NCBI GenBank assembly: GCA_049724395.1
Contig: JAUGWO010000082.1
Location: 237,350-301,349, forward strand
Direction of reading: 5' to 3'
Length of the DNA stretch: 64,000 nt
Origin: Spongospora subterranea f. sp. subterranea
Lineage: Eukaryota; Endomyxa: Phytomyxea; Phytomyxea; Plasmodiophorida
Position numbers and translations under genes: made by a program. Each line of letters begins with the position of its first letter. The stretch's first letter is position 1. The notes beneath the pieces were generated by a model. The model searched no databases and was not told the origin of the DNA. It was given only the letters and a program-made list of their open reading frames with translations. Shown piece by piece: positions 11,523-22,157 of the stretch.

Positions 11523-12845
11523 TTAAAGTCTGCTTCTAACCGCCGAATTTCGGCTTAAAGACATCTCGATTATTCCGTGTGGCTCATCCGTTGGAAGATA
11601 TACATCATTTTCGAACTGAAGCAGTGAATAAACACACTGACGATAGATGCATGAAATGGAAAAACCTTATATCCGAGCTTGGAAAGATCCATCGGGATGT
11701 AATGAATGTTGGCTGTGTTTGAAAATGTCAATTTGAGATCGTGTGGGTTTGAAAACATCACATACGCATTTCTAACGAAATTCTTTCAACTTCTTTTACG
11801 GTTTTCAACACGTGTTCGCCCATTTCGTGCATCTAAGGGGTTTTGGCAATATGTTTCTCAGAAATAAAAACTTACAGTTTTTTGCACAGAGGGACTGTAA
11901 ACCCCAGTGTTGACATCACCAAAAAACGTGTCTGTAAGCGATTTTCTGACGGATTTCCTGACTGAGGCATAATCTATGTTTTTCTTATCCCCTTGACACC
12001 TAATGGCACATATGTGAAGTTTACTTGAAGCCGGTCGCGATGAAACTTACGACCATCGCGCAGTTATGGACGATGCCAAGAGCCGATCAGATACCTCAGG
12101 AAGGGTCGTATGGTTGCACGTGTGGAACTTTTCGAATCCGGACTGTCATAATTTAAAATCTAATTCTCTCTTGACCATAAAAGGTCACCCTACTTTTGTG
12201 GTCTTGAGGACCACCAGATTTTTTATTCCACTTGACATCGTTAGTGCAAACCCTGGCTTTTTGGCTACCAGATCGACAAAATCGTTCTCGGGGCCTTGGC
12301 AAAGGAAGCCTATAGCACTTAATGACGATAATTCCAATATAGCACACGTTAGAGATACCATGAGAGTGAGGTTTTCCATCAACTTCAGCTCGCTTCCAGG
12401 GAGACGATTCAATTTCGACACGGATCTGAAAGAAGGGTGTTCTGATGTTCCGTGTTAATGACGAGATTCACGCATACTTGATGTATAACATCGTATTTAG
12501 TCAAGAACATTTTCGCAACGTCTATAGCGAAATCGTCGACCGTAACCGCCTTGGAAGTCTTCGCAACCACGTTGATAGTGTTTTTTATGGTATCAGTTGG
12601 GACAACAGCTGCACAGCAGCACATGTATTCAGAATGGCCTTCCGCCGCCCAGCGCTTTTCTTCTGTGCAACCATACCTGAATTATCGCCGTCGGTAAATG
12701 CCGCATCAGCATTGGAAAGAACGGTTACACGAACGCTCAGTTCCATCACATCATGCCTACCACTACGTGCCCGGCGTACTCGCATGATCCTCACACGATT
12801 TTTCCCATGGCTACTCGACACCAACTGAAACCTGGAATTTGTCAT
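11523..12845 (-). CDS. UOX: Urate oxidase (uricase), peroxisomal
   Basis: Uricase oxidises urate to 5-hydroxyisourate in purine breakdown, in peroxisomes. The ATG at 12845 opens exon 1 (12677-12845), which joins in phase to exon 2 (starting at 12608) to give the conserved VPTDTIKNT stretch with the active-site Thr. Further exons give VEIESSPWKR, SSGIKNLVVLKTT, TLPEVSDRLLASSITARW, YSPSVQKT and ANIHYIPMDLSKLG. The last exon reads ENDVYLPTDEPHGII and ends in Ser-Arg-Leu before the stop at 11523-11525. SRL is a PTS1 peroxisome signal. At least six introns are needed, all GT-AG. Every uricase block is present in order, so the gene looks functional. It is convergent with the protease gene, 200 bp apart. 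Confidence 0.95.
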
Positions 12846-12977
12846 TTGACAATTTTGAACGGATTAAAATAGGAAATGGGACCCACGCACCGGCCCGTGT
12901 TGAAATTAGCAATCATAGATACACCAATATGCTGTCATCAACGTTTCTTTTTGCCATGGTCACGCGTCAATGGTTCA

Positions 12978-13115
12978 CAACACGCGTTACCTTTATTGCG
13001 TTCAGGTCGTGCAATTGCGATTGACAACACACGAGCTACCTCTTTGCGTTCAGGTCGTGCACCTGCGTTTCGCAACACGCGTTCACCTCACTACGATCAG
13101 GTCGTACACGAAACG
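12978..13115. repeat. Three imperfect ~47-bp tandem repeats upstream of urate oxidase
   Basis: Three units each start with CAACAC followed by an ACGCGT-like stretch and contain a core resembling TTCAGGTCGT. They sit 130-270 bp upstream of the urate oxidase start codon and just 3' of the small membrane-protein gene. The placement allows a promoter role, but nothing in the sequence proves one. Confidence 0.6.
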
Positions 13116-13207
13116 CTGACTGAGAAACTCCAACAGCAATTTCAATATAATTCCCAACAAAAATTTGATTTTTATTGACAAGTATATCTTGAACTTTTGT
13201 TGGCAAA

Positions 13208-13510
13208 TCAACCGATCCTGCTGGGGTTTCCGGGTAAGAGACGTTCCTCAAGGTAATCCCTCGTTGTGAACTGGTAGAGAATTTTAGAATGGGTCCAGAT
13301 CGTGTCCAGAAGCAAAATGGAGACGCCACTGCATATCGTCACGATGCTGGTCCAGACGCTGGCGTCGTATACGCGCTTATCAAGATCCAGATTAAGAGCT
13401 TGTGGAGCAAATGCCAATCCAACTCCCAACGCCAACAGGATACCCGACGCCGACAGAGATCGGAAAACGCTCGCGCTGAAAAACCGATCCAAACCTGATA
13501 TTAGGCCCAT
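13208..13510 (-). CDS. Small two-helix membrane protein A, 100 aa (paralogue of protein B)
   Basis: The family is not recognised. The protein starts MGLISGLDRFFS and has two hydrophobic segments, near residues 18-40 (SGILLALGVGLAFAPQAL) and 52-72 (ASVWTSIVTICSGVSILLLD). It ends in a charged tail (YLEERLLPGNPS). It is clearly related to protein B on the opposite strand: shared pieces include the start MG-IS--D-FFS, the block SILLLDT-WTH-KI-YQF and the tail LEERL. The ATG is at 13508-13510 and no intron is needed. The shared architecture and conserved tail argue that both are real genes. Confidence 0.75.
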   Translation of the reverse strand: MGLISGLDRFFSASVFRSLSASGILLALGVGLAFAPQALNLDLDKRVYDASVWTSIVTICSGVSILLLDTIWTHSKILYQFTTRDYLEERLLPGNPSRIG

Positions 13511-13645
13511 CTTGATCGTTAGCTGAATGACCGAAATGACGGAGCTCCAGCCAAAATATTCATACCCACCTAAAGAATAGCGCCAGCCACATCGTCGGCC
13601 GATAAAAGAGCCGATTCCCGACGGGTGGGACGGCTATTGCGTTTG
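13511..13645. promoter_or_regulatory. Shared divergent promoter region of the paralogue pair
   Basis: Only 135 bp separate the two start codons, so transcription of both genes must begin within or near this interval. No TATA box or obvious palindrome stands out. The role is inferred from geometry alone. Confidence 0.5.
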
Positions 13646-13951
13646 ATGGGTGTGATATCCCGGGTCGATCAGTTTTTTAGCTCTCCGGTATGGCGCACGT
13701 TGACACTATCATTCTGCTGGATGGCAATCGGGATAACCACCGCGTTCATGCCCCGAGCGTTTCACTCAAGGGCGGCAAAAGACCAATACTCATTGTTCGA
13801 GTGGATTAGCGCGATATCGCTCTGCCTCAGCTCGTCTATTTTACTATTGGACACAGTCTGGACTCATTTCAAAATTGTATATCAGTTCTTGGCGCAGAAT
13901 ACGCATCTAGAGGAAAGGTTAATGTCCGGCTCATCCAATATGATTATATGA
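13646..13951 (+). CDS. Small two-helix membrane protein B, 101 aa (paralogue of protein A)
   Basis: The true start is taken as the ATG at 13646, since it aligns with the start of protein A (MGVISRVDQFFS against MGLISGLDRFFS); the open frame further upstream has only a GTG. Two hydrophobic segments lie at about residues 22-42 and 53-73. The block SSSILLLDTVWTHFKIVYQF and tail LEERLMSG match protein A. The family and function are unknown. The gene is convergent with the SWIM-RING gene downstream. Confidence 0.75.
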   Translation: MGVISRVDQFFSSPVWRTLTLSFCWMAIGITTAFMPRAFHSRAAKDQYSLFEWISAISLCLSSSILLLDTVWTHFKIVYQFLAQNTHLEERLMSGSSNMII

Positions 13952-14268
13952 CACGTCTCTTTTCAAATACAATGATTCAGTATGACAACGCTCATTAACC
14001 ATGGTAGGTCGTGTTTTAACAGCCAGAGATGCTCACGTCAAGCAAAGCCTGATTTGTGGAAACCTTTGCGGCTGATCATTACGTTGTGCGTTCGATCTGT
14101 TGCCACCAAAAAGTGACTGCATCAATGGTGAACGACAACCTATAGATTGATTTTTTAACATTCAACAAAACATTCAGGTCCCGAAACTCTTTTAGGTTAC
14201 AATTTGAGGTTATTTCACTTTTCGACAACGATTCATCTTCAAAACGGTGTTATTAGATGTTTTTTTCT

Positions 14269-15405
14269 TTATTCCACGAAAGATTCCAAATTTAAGCGTT
14301 TGCGATGAAATTTGCGATCTTGCGCGACAACTTCAGAGACCCAAGGTTGCCGACAGTAAACGCATGTCACGACTTCCCCTGCTTTGCGTTTTGAGGCAGC
14401 CCAGTTGGCGAAACACATGGAGTGAACGCTACGACCACAGGACAGTTTACAGTAAACCAGATCTTCTTCGTTCTCGTGCATTTCCTCAAAACAAATCGGG
14501 CAATCATCACCTTCAGCGCTGCGCTGAGCAACAGTTTTTGCCTGGGCCTCTTCGAGAGATACAGGTTGCCCAGTCGCCAGGGTAAAAGCATTCTGGACGT
14601 GACCGGGGGCAATGGCGCTGATCTCGGGGATACGATCGCGCGACATGGCGTAAATCTCCGACATTTCCGAAGCTGATAGATCGGCGTGTTTTCGCTCCAT
14701 CACAGGATGGCTTTCCGGGACCCTTAGTACACGCAGCAGCACAAATAGTAAGTGTTTACAAAAACCTATGCCCACCAATAAATAATCATATAAAGTAAAA
14801 AAAGTGTAAAATGTGAGAATCATATAAATATAAGGATGTGTTAAAATTCGAGTAACACACGAACCAAAAATTGATAAGTGGGTGTATAAAATTAGCACCT
14901 TTGCGAACGCGCTGATCAAAGCACGTACAGCGAATCGTACGGTGCGCGCTCAGAGTCGGATAATAAATGTTGCCAGTGGTGCCCATAACGACAAACACAA
15001 GTGCGTCATCGGCGAGATCCTGAGCTGAATCGCGTCTGCCTACCTAAAAAAAGTTCACAATTTGCCTAGTCGAAACAGGAATAAAATTACAAGGAAAAGT
15101 CGATGCTGTTTCGCCCGCTGGATGCGGGAACTCGGTTCAACCCCTCCAGGTGGTTTTTTGGGCCTTTTTCCCTTTGCTTCACGGGATGGAGCGGAAGGTT
15201 TCAAAGATTTTCTCTTTTTTGGAACATGACCTTCATCTGCCGCTTCTCTCTTCGAACGCGTCGACGACGTAGCGGACACTGGCGTTAGCCGAGAAGTATC
15301 CGTCGCTTGCTGTCGTATGGCGTCCTCAGGTTGCCTGGCCGCGACCCGGGCAGACCTGCGAGTCGGCGGTTGTTCCTCAGCATTGGACTTTCGCTTTGGA
15401 GGCAT
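14269..15405 (-). CDS. SWIM zinc finger + RING E3 ubiquitin ligase (ZSWIM2-like)
   Basis: A probable ubiquitin ligase. Exon 1 (ATG at 15405) codes a basic, Ser/Thr-rich nuclear-type leader (PPKRKSN, VPKKRKSLK) and ends near 15085. Exon 2 gives GTTGNIYYPTLS and the first half of the SWIM finger, C-x-C (RCTCFDQ). Exon 3 completes it with C-x-H (FCKHLLFVLLRVLRV), so the finger is formed only after splicing. The RING follows: CPICFEEM, then CKLSCGRSVHSMC and CVYCRQPW. The order SWIM then RING, and the sequence around both, match the ZSWIM2 and fungal SWIM-RING family. Both splice joins keep frame. Substrates are unknown. Confidence 0.88.
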
Positions 15406-16200
15406 AATTGATAGGAGAAATGAAATGATGAAATGAATGGCAAAGGCCGCTCCTGGACCACCTTTCGACGGCTGAAATCTGTTGTTACACTTACGGGGTC
15501 ACTGAAGCCGCGCTCCTCTGGTGCCAAAGGTGGTGTAGTGACTAGTGACGATATCGGTCGGGTAATCAGTGTCCGTCCGGTCTGCCACGGCAACCAACGA
15601 GCTGAGCGTAATTCAAGTACCCTTGACCAATGGGCTTTGGCATTGTCTGGGTACACGAAGGGAAGTGCAAACTGGCTGCGGAACGCCAAACCATTTCTTC
15701 TCACCTTCTACTGGCTATCTGCCTCTCAACCGTCTTGATATTTATTGTCGGATGCTTTTGTCACTATCTACAAATTGTTTGTAGCACAAAAACGAGATAG
15801 CTTGACCCGAACCGATTGTCCTAGGATGTTGAAAAGGCACAGGTAAGCTCTTTTATAGAACTTACGAGAATCGACGGGATAGGATGCCAACTGCTGGGGT
15901 TAATTCACAACATGACTGTGGATCTGTATCAGAGCTTCAGATGCAATAAACGTGTATATTGGTATGACAAAGAGGATGTCTGTACCTTCAATTATTAGTA
16001 GGAACGTGTCTTTTGGCAGTCGACCACATTCAAGAAAAGTCTGTAAAACTACTGATCAATAAAAACACGCTTGAACATTCAGATCATCTCCAAAAACATG
16101 TATGCTTCACAAAACCGGGCTGGCTTAACGCTTCAAAGCGTAACTGCTAGGGATCATCAAATTGCTGGTTGATAACCCAGTGATAGTGATGGCCGCACCG
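15406..16200. other. Gap with no recognised gene
   Basis: Open frames on both strands between 15433 and 15738 overlap each other and resemble no family. The left end should hold the promoter of the SWIM-RING gene. I see nothing else. Confidence 0.4.
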
Positions 16201-16205
16201 GGGTT

Positions 16206-16255
16206 TACCGTAGATGGCAATATTATCCATCTGGCAAAATTAGCAGAACTCGGCG
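16206..16255. mobile_element. Terminal repeat of a TA-target MITE family, single end
   Basis: A TA followed by CCGTAGATGGCAATATTATC and more matches the 25-bp terminal repeat of the complete MITE at 57080-57502 with about two differences. No matching opposite end was found nearby, so this is a solo or truncated end. It may be one end of the mariner remnant beside it. Confidence 0.6.
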
Positions 16256-16301
16256 AAAGCGAAAAAAATAAAAAATCGTGCCACTTTCTACACAATAGCC
16301 A

Positions 16302-16335
16302 TAAGTGTACTTTGTGTCATGACAAAGTACACTTA
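16302..16335. repeat. Perfect 14-bp palindrome arms with 6-nt loop
   Basis: TAAGTGTACTTTGT at 16302-16315 and its exact reverse complement at 16322-16335 flank a six-base loop. It lies between the MITE-type end and the mariner fragments and is probably part of the decayed element. Confidence 0.7.
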
Positions 16336-16431
16336 CACCTACACTACAGTGTTCCGCGTTGCACTTATGTACACTGTAAAAGAGTACGATTATGTACAGT
16401 ACAGTAGTAGCCAAACGGAGTTTTTTCCAAA

Positions 16432-16790
16432 TCAAGAACATGATGAACATCGTCCATATTGACGAAAATGGTTTTATTTGACTCAATTCAACGATTTTAC
16501 TTAGCTGCAGATGAAAATGAGCCATATCGTACCTGCAAAAGCAAACGCTTCATCACCAAAGTGTTGTTCATGGCAGCAGTGGCTCGGCCGCGATGGGACC
16601 GGTCTAGAAACAAGTGGTTCACCGGAAAGCTCGGTATTTTCCCATTGGTGCAATGTATGATAAACATAATGAATGTCGAGGGGGGCAACAATTACAAGCT
16701 GCCTCATATGGACAAGGAACATCTCCGCCGCCAAGGAGACCTACCCGATGAATTGCCATGTGACATTGCAGTCATGCATTAAGGTTTCTT
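16432..16790 (+). mobile_element. Mariner-like transposase fragment, inverted relative to its partner
   Basis: The plus strand reads a mariner-type catalytic segment: HIDENG, then ADENEPYRTCKSKRF and VLFMAAVARPR. This matches the plant and oomycete type (HIDEKWF, EEPYRTCKSK, KVMFLAAVARPR). An in-frame stop interrupts it and the N-terminal DNA-binding part is missing. A related copy lies in opposite orientation from 16815 on, so the two form an imperfect inverted repeat with arms of about 200 bp and a spacer of about 170 bp. Confidence 0.8.
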
Positions 16791-16814
16791 GCTGCTTCTC
16801 TTCGCTGGTTCTTG

Positions 16815-17544
16815 AAGACAAATGGGAAAATACCGACCATTTGTTGATAGATCGGTCTCATCGCGGCCGAGCTACTGCCTCCATGAATATTACTTTAATG
16901 ATGAAGCGTTTGCTTTTGCAAGTACGATGTGGCTCATTTTCATCTGCCGCTAATCGATGGTAGTTTGAGTCAAATAAAACCAATTTTCGTTTATATGGAC
17001 GACGTTCATCATGTTCTTGAGAATTGAATCATGATGGGGTGACAAGATTATCATGAGAATGCAGAACTTTAGCCTGGTCATCTTGTTGGCCACAGGGATG
17101 ATTGGCTTCATCGCGCATTTGAATGCGCCTTGAGACCTCCTTCCTCTGCATGCACTGTGGATACGGTCAGATTCAAAGCGCACCCAAGAGACCGAATATT
17201 TGATCGTTGTTGTAAAGGAATGTTTTTGACTTTCTCTGGATCAACGGGCTTCCAACCCTTCCTCGTTTTTGTGAAGAAACAACGGCCGAATTCATTCCAC
17301 TACCCCTGCTTTTCACTCCCTGGTTCCATATCCTGCTGGCTGTTCGGCGCGAAATGACGAATTGGCGGCTTAGAATATATTCGTAAATTACACGACGCTG
17401 GTCATCAGAAAGGTTTATGTGTCCTTTTCTACAGGCAAACTCTTCAGGAACGATGACGATTTCCGAGGTCTGCAGATCGTCGGCTATTGCCTTCCCAGGA
17501 GGCACGTCTCCAGCTCGGTTGAGGTCTTCTGCAGGTGCAGTCAT
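16815..17544 (-). mobile_element. Decayed mariner-like transposase, minus strand
   Basis: Reading right to left, a helix-turn-helix region comes first (INLSDDQRRVIYEYILSR, VISRRTASRIWNQG), then a basic hinge (SSQKRGRVG), then the catalytic start VVHINENWFYLTQTTID, ADENEPHRTCKSKRF and AVARPR. The catalytic Asp of the usual HIDE motif is Asn here, and frame breaks separate the parts, so the copy is dead. Divergence from the inverted partner is noticeable, suggesting an old event. Confidence 0.8.
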
Positions 17545-18516
17545 GTTCTCAGATTTCTAGTTCAACAATGCCGAGGCAGCGGTGTCACTGTAAAAAATCC
17601 TGTAAACCCTTGTCTTTATCATGAGCTATTTTTAAATGAGCTTCAAACGTCGGTCCTTCCATCAACAAGGACCTGTCCTAAACCGGTCTCCATAGAGGCT
17701 CCTGGACCTTGTCTGGACCGGTCTTTCCACATTCTGGGACCGGTTCGTGGTCCGTTTGGAGAATATGTGAACAGTCTGGCGGTCCGTTTACAGCGATGCC
17801 AACCAGAGAACCACCTTGTCGGATCCGCGATTTGACTCCGCGCCCCGGTTGCCCTTGGGACTGAACCCCCTCCTCACGCTGCATAATGGCGACGGCCGGA
17901 CCTGACCGTGCCCTCCCCTACCTCAAAAGCTCAATTATCGGGAGAAAAATGCACTTGACGTACGCTCCAGTTTTGAGAAGAGAGATCAGATGGCGCTAAA
18001 ATTAACCTCAATTCACGCACCGCTTTCAACCAGGACTTTTATTCCCGAACGGAGGGATTATTCGGCAATCAACAACGCGAAAAAGTCAAACAACGCCTCA
18101 GGAGTACATCATATGGCTAATTGACCTTCCACAGGTGGGTTTCTCATTTGTTCGAAATATTGTAGGTATGCTGTTCTGATCGGTCCAATTAGCCTGCACT
18201 CCTGCTAGGACTTGCCATGGAACGGCTAGTCAGCACGTATCTCACCAGTGACAGGTGTCGTAGAGCACTCGTAGAGCCGTCAAAACCAGTCGGAGCGAGG
18301 GCAATTATTGGGCTTTACGTGTTGGGAGGGCAATCTCTGTGACCTGTCAACTTCTCTCTTTACTGTCAATATCTTGATAAGCGGTCGGGTTACGCCGTCC
18401 GCTACACCAGATTTTCTCGGTTTGGAAAGGTTTTGAGGTCATCGCGTCAATAGGTAGGCATCATCTGATCGACCATCGTACCTATAAGACCGGGTTTCCA
18501 TTTCCCGACCTGCAGA
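17545..18516. other. Gap with no recognised gene
   Basis: The stretch near 17640-17780 repeats GGTCC and ACCGGTC-like words but no clean unit emerges. The right end holds the promoter of the Sel1-repeat gene. No coding region is supported. Confidence 0.4.
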
Positions 18517-19155
18517 ATGCCGATTCAAATAGTGTCACCGCGGTCGCCCTCCTTCCTCCCACGAACATTCGTCAGCCGGCCAACAAGGGCTCCGTCGATC
18601 GTGCTGTCGATGCAACGCGATCGATGCTCGAGTTTGATGGACACACGACAATTAGTCGATATGTTCCTGAATCAGGAAATCGACAAGGCTACGCTGAACG
18701 CCGAAGGCGCTGCCAAAGATTTTGAAAACGGCGCTGCACTTTATGCGAAGCGGGACTATAGTCAATCTTTTGCACTATGGGAGAACGCTGCACGCCATGG
18801 CAACGCGATGGCGAAAAACAACAGTGCCGCCTGTTTTTTATTGGGGCGAGGCACTCGCATCAATAACGCAAAAGCCCTAGAATGGTTCAAGGAAGCAGCT
18901 GCATCGGGGGATGGTCTGGCGCTGCACAATCTTGGCGTGATTTACGAAAACGGCCTGGCTGAGGTTGTGCCAGACCCTGAGTATGGACGGTATTTGAAGC
19001 AACGAGCGTTGAAAGTGGATGGCGGCCGAGCATCGCATCGAGTGATTGATCGGGCACAAAGCCAACACTCTCAACGTAAAGGGGCGGTTATCCTTTGGTA
19101 TACCAAGGCTTCGGCAACTGTGGCGACACGTTCTAAATCAATAATAAATATATAG
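18517..19155 (+). CDS. Sel1-like repeat protein, 212 aa
   Basis: Sel1 repeats are TPR-like helix pairs that serve as protein-binding scaffolds. Residues ~70-150 hold two of them: GAALYAKRDYSQSFALWENA / NAMAKNNSAACFLLGRG and ALEWFKEAAASGDGLALHNL / GVIYENG. A basic Ser/Arg/Pro-rich leader of about 35 residues precedes them and could be a targeting sequence. The C-terminus past residue 175 looks less protein-like, so the last part may instead be intron. The partner is unknown. Confidence 0.65.
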   Translation: MPIQIVSPRSPSFLPRTFVSRPTRAPSIVLSMQRDRCSSLMDTRQLVDMFLNQEIDKATLNAEGAAKDFENGAALYAKRDYSQSFALWENAARHGNAMAKNNSAACFLLGRGTRINNAKALEWFKEAAASGDGLALHNLGVIYENGLAEVVPDPEYGRYLKQRALKVDGGRASHRVIDRAQSQHSQRKGAVILWYTKASATVATRSKSIINI

Positions 19156-19969
19156 TCGGCATTACATGCTTTTGACGGTACATTCTGATACTTGGACCCA
19201 CTCGCTCAGAATACTTCTCCGTTCATTCATTCTGCCAAGAGGGCTCGAGACATCCCAAATTGGATATCTTCAGCGTTGGAAAATTCCGAAACGATAGGTA
19301 CCCAAGAATCCAAATCATATAGCGCTCCTCCTCAATGTTCAACCGAAAATCATTATGTATACGGCCACCCTGAAAACTCTTCCTTACCCAATAAGCGTAT
19401 TAGAGCGACCGTAATTATTGGCATCGACGTTGACTTTATGGTACACATAATAATGAATCAAATCATAGTATGACAAAACCGTATTGCGACCACGAAAAGC
19501 TGTCACTACAAGGCGGAACAGTCAAAAACGTTTGTTGTCCACGAGGTGCTTAAATCCATTGATCAACGAATGATCAAAATCTAAAAGAATGGAAGTGCAG
19601 AGTTTCAAGAAACCCTATTTAGAGTTTGACCCCTCGTATCAGCATGTTTAGAGGCGCAGAGTTTTGAAGCTCACCAAATTATTTTATGATCAAATTTAGA
19701 ATGCTGAGAACTTGGATTGAAACTTATGTAGGGTACCAGTTTGGGAGTAGTATCGCTGGATACAAGAATATTTCTATACACGTAGATACGACAGTTCGTT
19801 CAGCGTCCTTCTTGTTTCCAGTGACTTGTTGCCCTGACGATATGACGTGGACATATGCAGTTGAAGGGGTGCCCAAGGATACGCTATTGCAGTCCCTAGG
19901 TGATGAAAACACGATTCTGAACTACCTAGACAAAGACAAATACTACTCCAAACTGATAATGTATAAAAA
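19156..19969. other. Gap; two unassigned plus-strand open frames
   Basis: Open frames at 19192-19473 (contains KRARDIPNWISSALENSE) and 19686-19973 (DKDKYYSKLIMYKN at the end) look moderately protein-like. They match nothing I know, and the second overlaps the Rab stop codon. They might be 3' exons of the Sel1 gene. Confidence 0.3.
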
Positions 19970-20867
19970 TTAACAACCGCAAAAAGACGAGGATGAAGTG
20001 GGCTCCGAAATGTGCACATATCCTGCATCGTCATGCAACTGATCAAACGCGTCACGCTTGATTGAAAGTCTTAGAACCGTGTCAAATATTTCGTTTATGC
20101 CTGTTCCAGCCTTCGCCGATAGCTCGAACGCCTCTCCTTTGTACTGTGCGGCAAGAGCCTGCGCCGCACTGAATTCAACTTGACGTTTCGAAGGCGTTTC
20201 CTCAACAAGGTCAACTGCAGCAATAACATATTGACAACCGTCGGTTACACAGTGTTGCATTTGCGTACTAACGCTTGTTGCCGGCAAAAACCACGACACA
20301 ATCATCATGCGCTTCATTGGTTATTTTCTCAATCCAGCGCTTGATACGCTGAAACGAGGCTAGATTTGTGATATCGTAGCAGATAACTGCTGCTTGGGCT
20401 CCTCGACCTAGCGAATGCAAATCTTGAGAAACTGAAGTGGAATACGGGAGCGCAATTATTCTTACAATAGAAGTTCGTTAAACTATCGAACTTTTCTAAG
20501 ATATGATCATGGGAATTGGCTCTAGTTTGTAAACAATTTACTAACCTTCACCAGCAGTGTCCCAAATGGCTAAGCTGTGTGCAGAGCCTGAACCAATTCG
20601 GCATGTTTTAACAGCAAAATATGCCCCGATGGTCTGAACCCATAGACAACCTCAATGTAAGTAGAAAACACTATGAAAATTTGGTAAACCGACCATAGAA
20701 GTCGGACCGAACTCCTGATAAATATACCTGTTGACTAACGGTCAAGCAAATTCAAAGAGTCAGCAAGACAGTGACTGCATAGGCAAGCAACTTGTTTTAC
20801 ATATTGAGGTTTTGCCGACGTTTTTCTGGCCAAGAAGGACACATTTTAAATCGGCGCCAGATGACAT
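19970..20867 (-). CDS. Rab-family small GTPase (Rab24/Rab20-like)
   Basis: A membrane-traffic GTPase. The ATG at 20867 starts MSSGADLKC and the P-loop GQKNVGKTS. Splicing then gives FNRYIYQEFGPTSM, TIGAYFAV, the switch II motif IWDTAGE, ICYDITNLASF, the guanine motif NKLD (formed across an intron) and ELSAKAGTG. The protein ends Phe-Cys-Gly-Cys, a double-Cys tail for geranylgeranylation. At least five exons join in frame with GT-AG. The usual Gln after DTAG-E is not evident: GE is followed by Asp-Leu-His rather than a canonical GQE. That loss and the general spacing resemble Rab24, an atypical Rab linked to autophagy. Subfamily is less sure than family. Confidence 0.85.
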
Positions 20868-22157
20868 AGTCGCAACTATTATAAGTACTAGGGCTGTGCG
20901 AGTTTCAGCGTAGAGACGATGTGTCGAGGTAGAGAAATGGTGAAACGCTACTGGCTGGCGAAAGACCGGATCGATTTGACTAGCGCACGTTACAGGTATT
21001 GGGGTCGAAAAGATGAATGAGTGTGGATTCACGTCACAGAAGACTGGAGGAGAATCTCAGGAGCTGCTGAATAGCGCACGCCTTCAAAATGGCACCCTTG
21101 AAGATAACCATACAGGGAGCACCAGTCAGCAAATCTGGGCTGCGCGGGCTGAAGGATCATGTCACTCCGTGACGGTCCAACGTCTCTGTTTCCAACTTGC
21201 GAAACAGGTTTCAGCAATTCACGTTGGATTCACAAATAAACGGTGGGTGTGCCTACGTGGTTGCGTTTTGGCTGAGTTTGCTTGTTTTCACGGTCGCTGT
21301 CGAGGAGATAAAATTCAATTGCTATCACATGTCCCAGCCTGTTTTTCCAGGCCGTTGATTTCTGCAGGTTTCTCAGTCCTGTGTTGTGGTCGCTCAACCC
21401 CAACTGGCCCTTAGTTGGAAACCAGAATTGAAACGGTGTGCGCGGTTAGTTAACGTTCTGCTTAAATCTCATCAAACTCTTCATTCGCCGTACTCTGTCA
21501 CTTATTAGCCGTGATACAATTTCCCAACTGGCAGTTTGTAATGAAACCCAAAATGTTGTTGGTTCCTACTGTTTTTGTTTATAGCAGTTCCTCGGTGGCA
21601 GTTACAATAATTCATCCTTTGTAGCAGTTCTTTACTATTTCAATGTTTTACTGATTAGAGGGCATTTTAGCATCGATCTTTAGTAAGAAACGGTGTTGTT
21701 GTTCGTGTTGGGTGTGCACAAGTTTAAAGGCCCCGCGTTGGAAATTATCTGGGTTGTATACCGTCTTCCGATCCATTCAAACCTTGTCGTCTGTTTCGAC
21801 AAATTGGCCAACACAATCTGCCGAAATCATACTCCTACTGGTGCAGCCGATGCAAAACAAGGCGCGTGTCGATAAAATCGTTAAAGCTCGTGATCGTTGA
21901 ACCGACCATGAGGTCCAATATCCTTTGTTACTACTGTCATTACTAGCTCAATTGAAACCGTATTGAATGGAAAAAAAAGCTGTCGATTCCGTGACCGATG
22001 TGACCCCCGTAGCTCTCTTACCTGTAACACTGTGCCCGCGCCCACTCTGATTCTGTGACCTCATGGCGCTCTGCCGCCCGCGTCAAAGCCACAATCACAT
22101 CGGGCGATCCGTCAATCGGCACTGCATTCCTCCGGTTGCATTGATCTCCGATTCCGG
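20868..22157. other. Long divergent intergenic region
   Basis: About 1.3 kb between the starts of the Rab gene and the transporter gene. A 133-codon plus-strand frame at 21013-21414 lacks any recognisable domain. Promoters of both flanking genes lie here. Nothing else is supported. Confidence 0.4.

Noticed and set aside
15433-15784. Overlapping frames as a possible gene upstream of the SWIM-RING gene
   Set aside because: Frames exist on both strands at similar length, with no domain and no splice logic.
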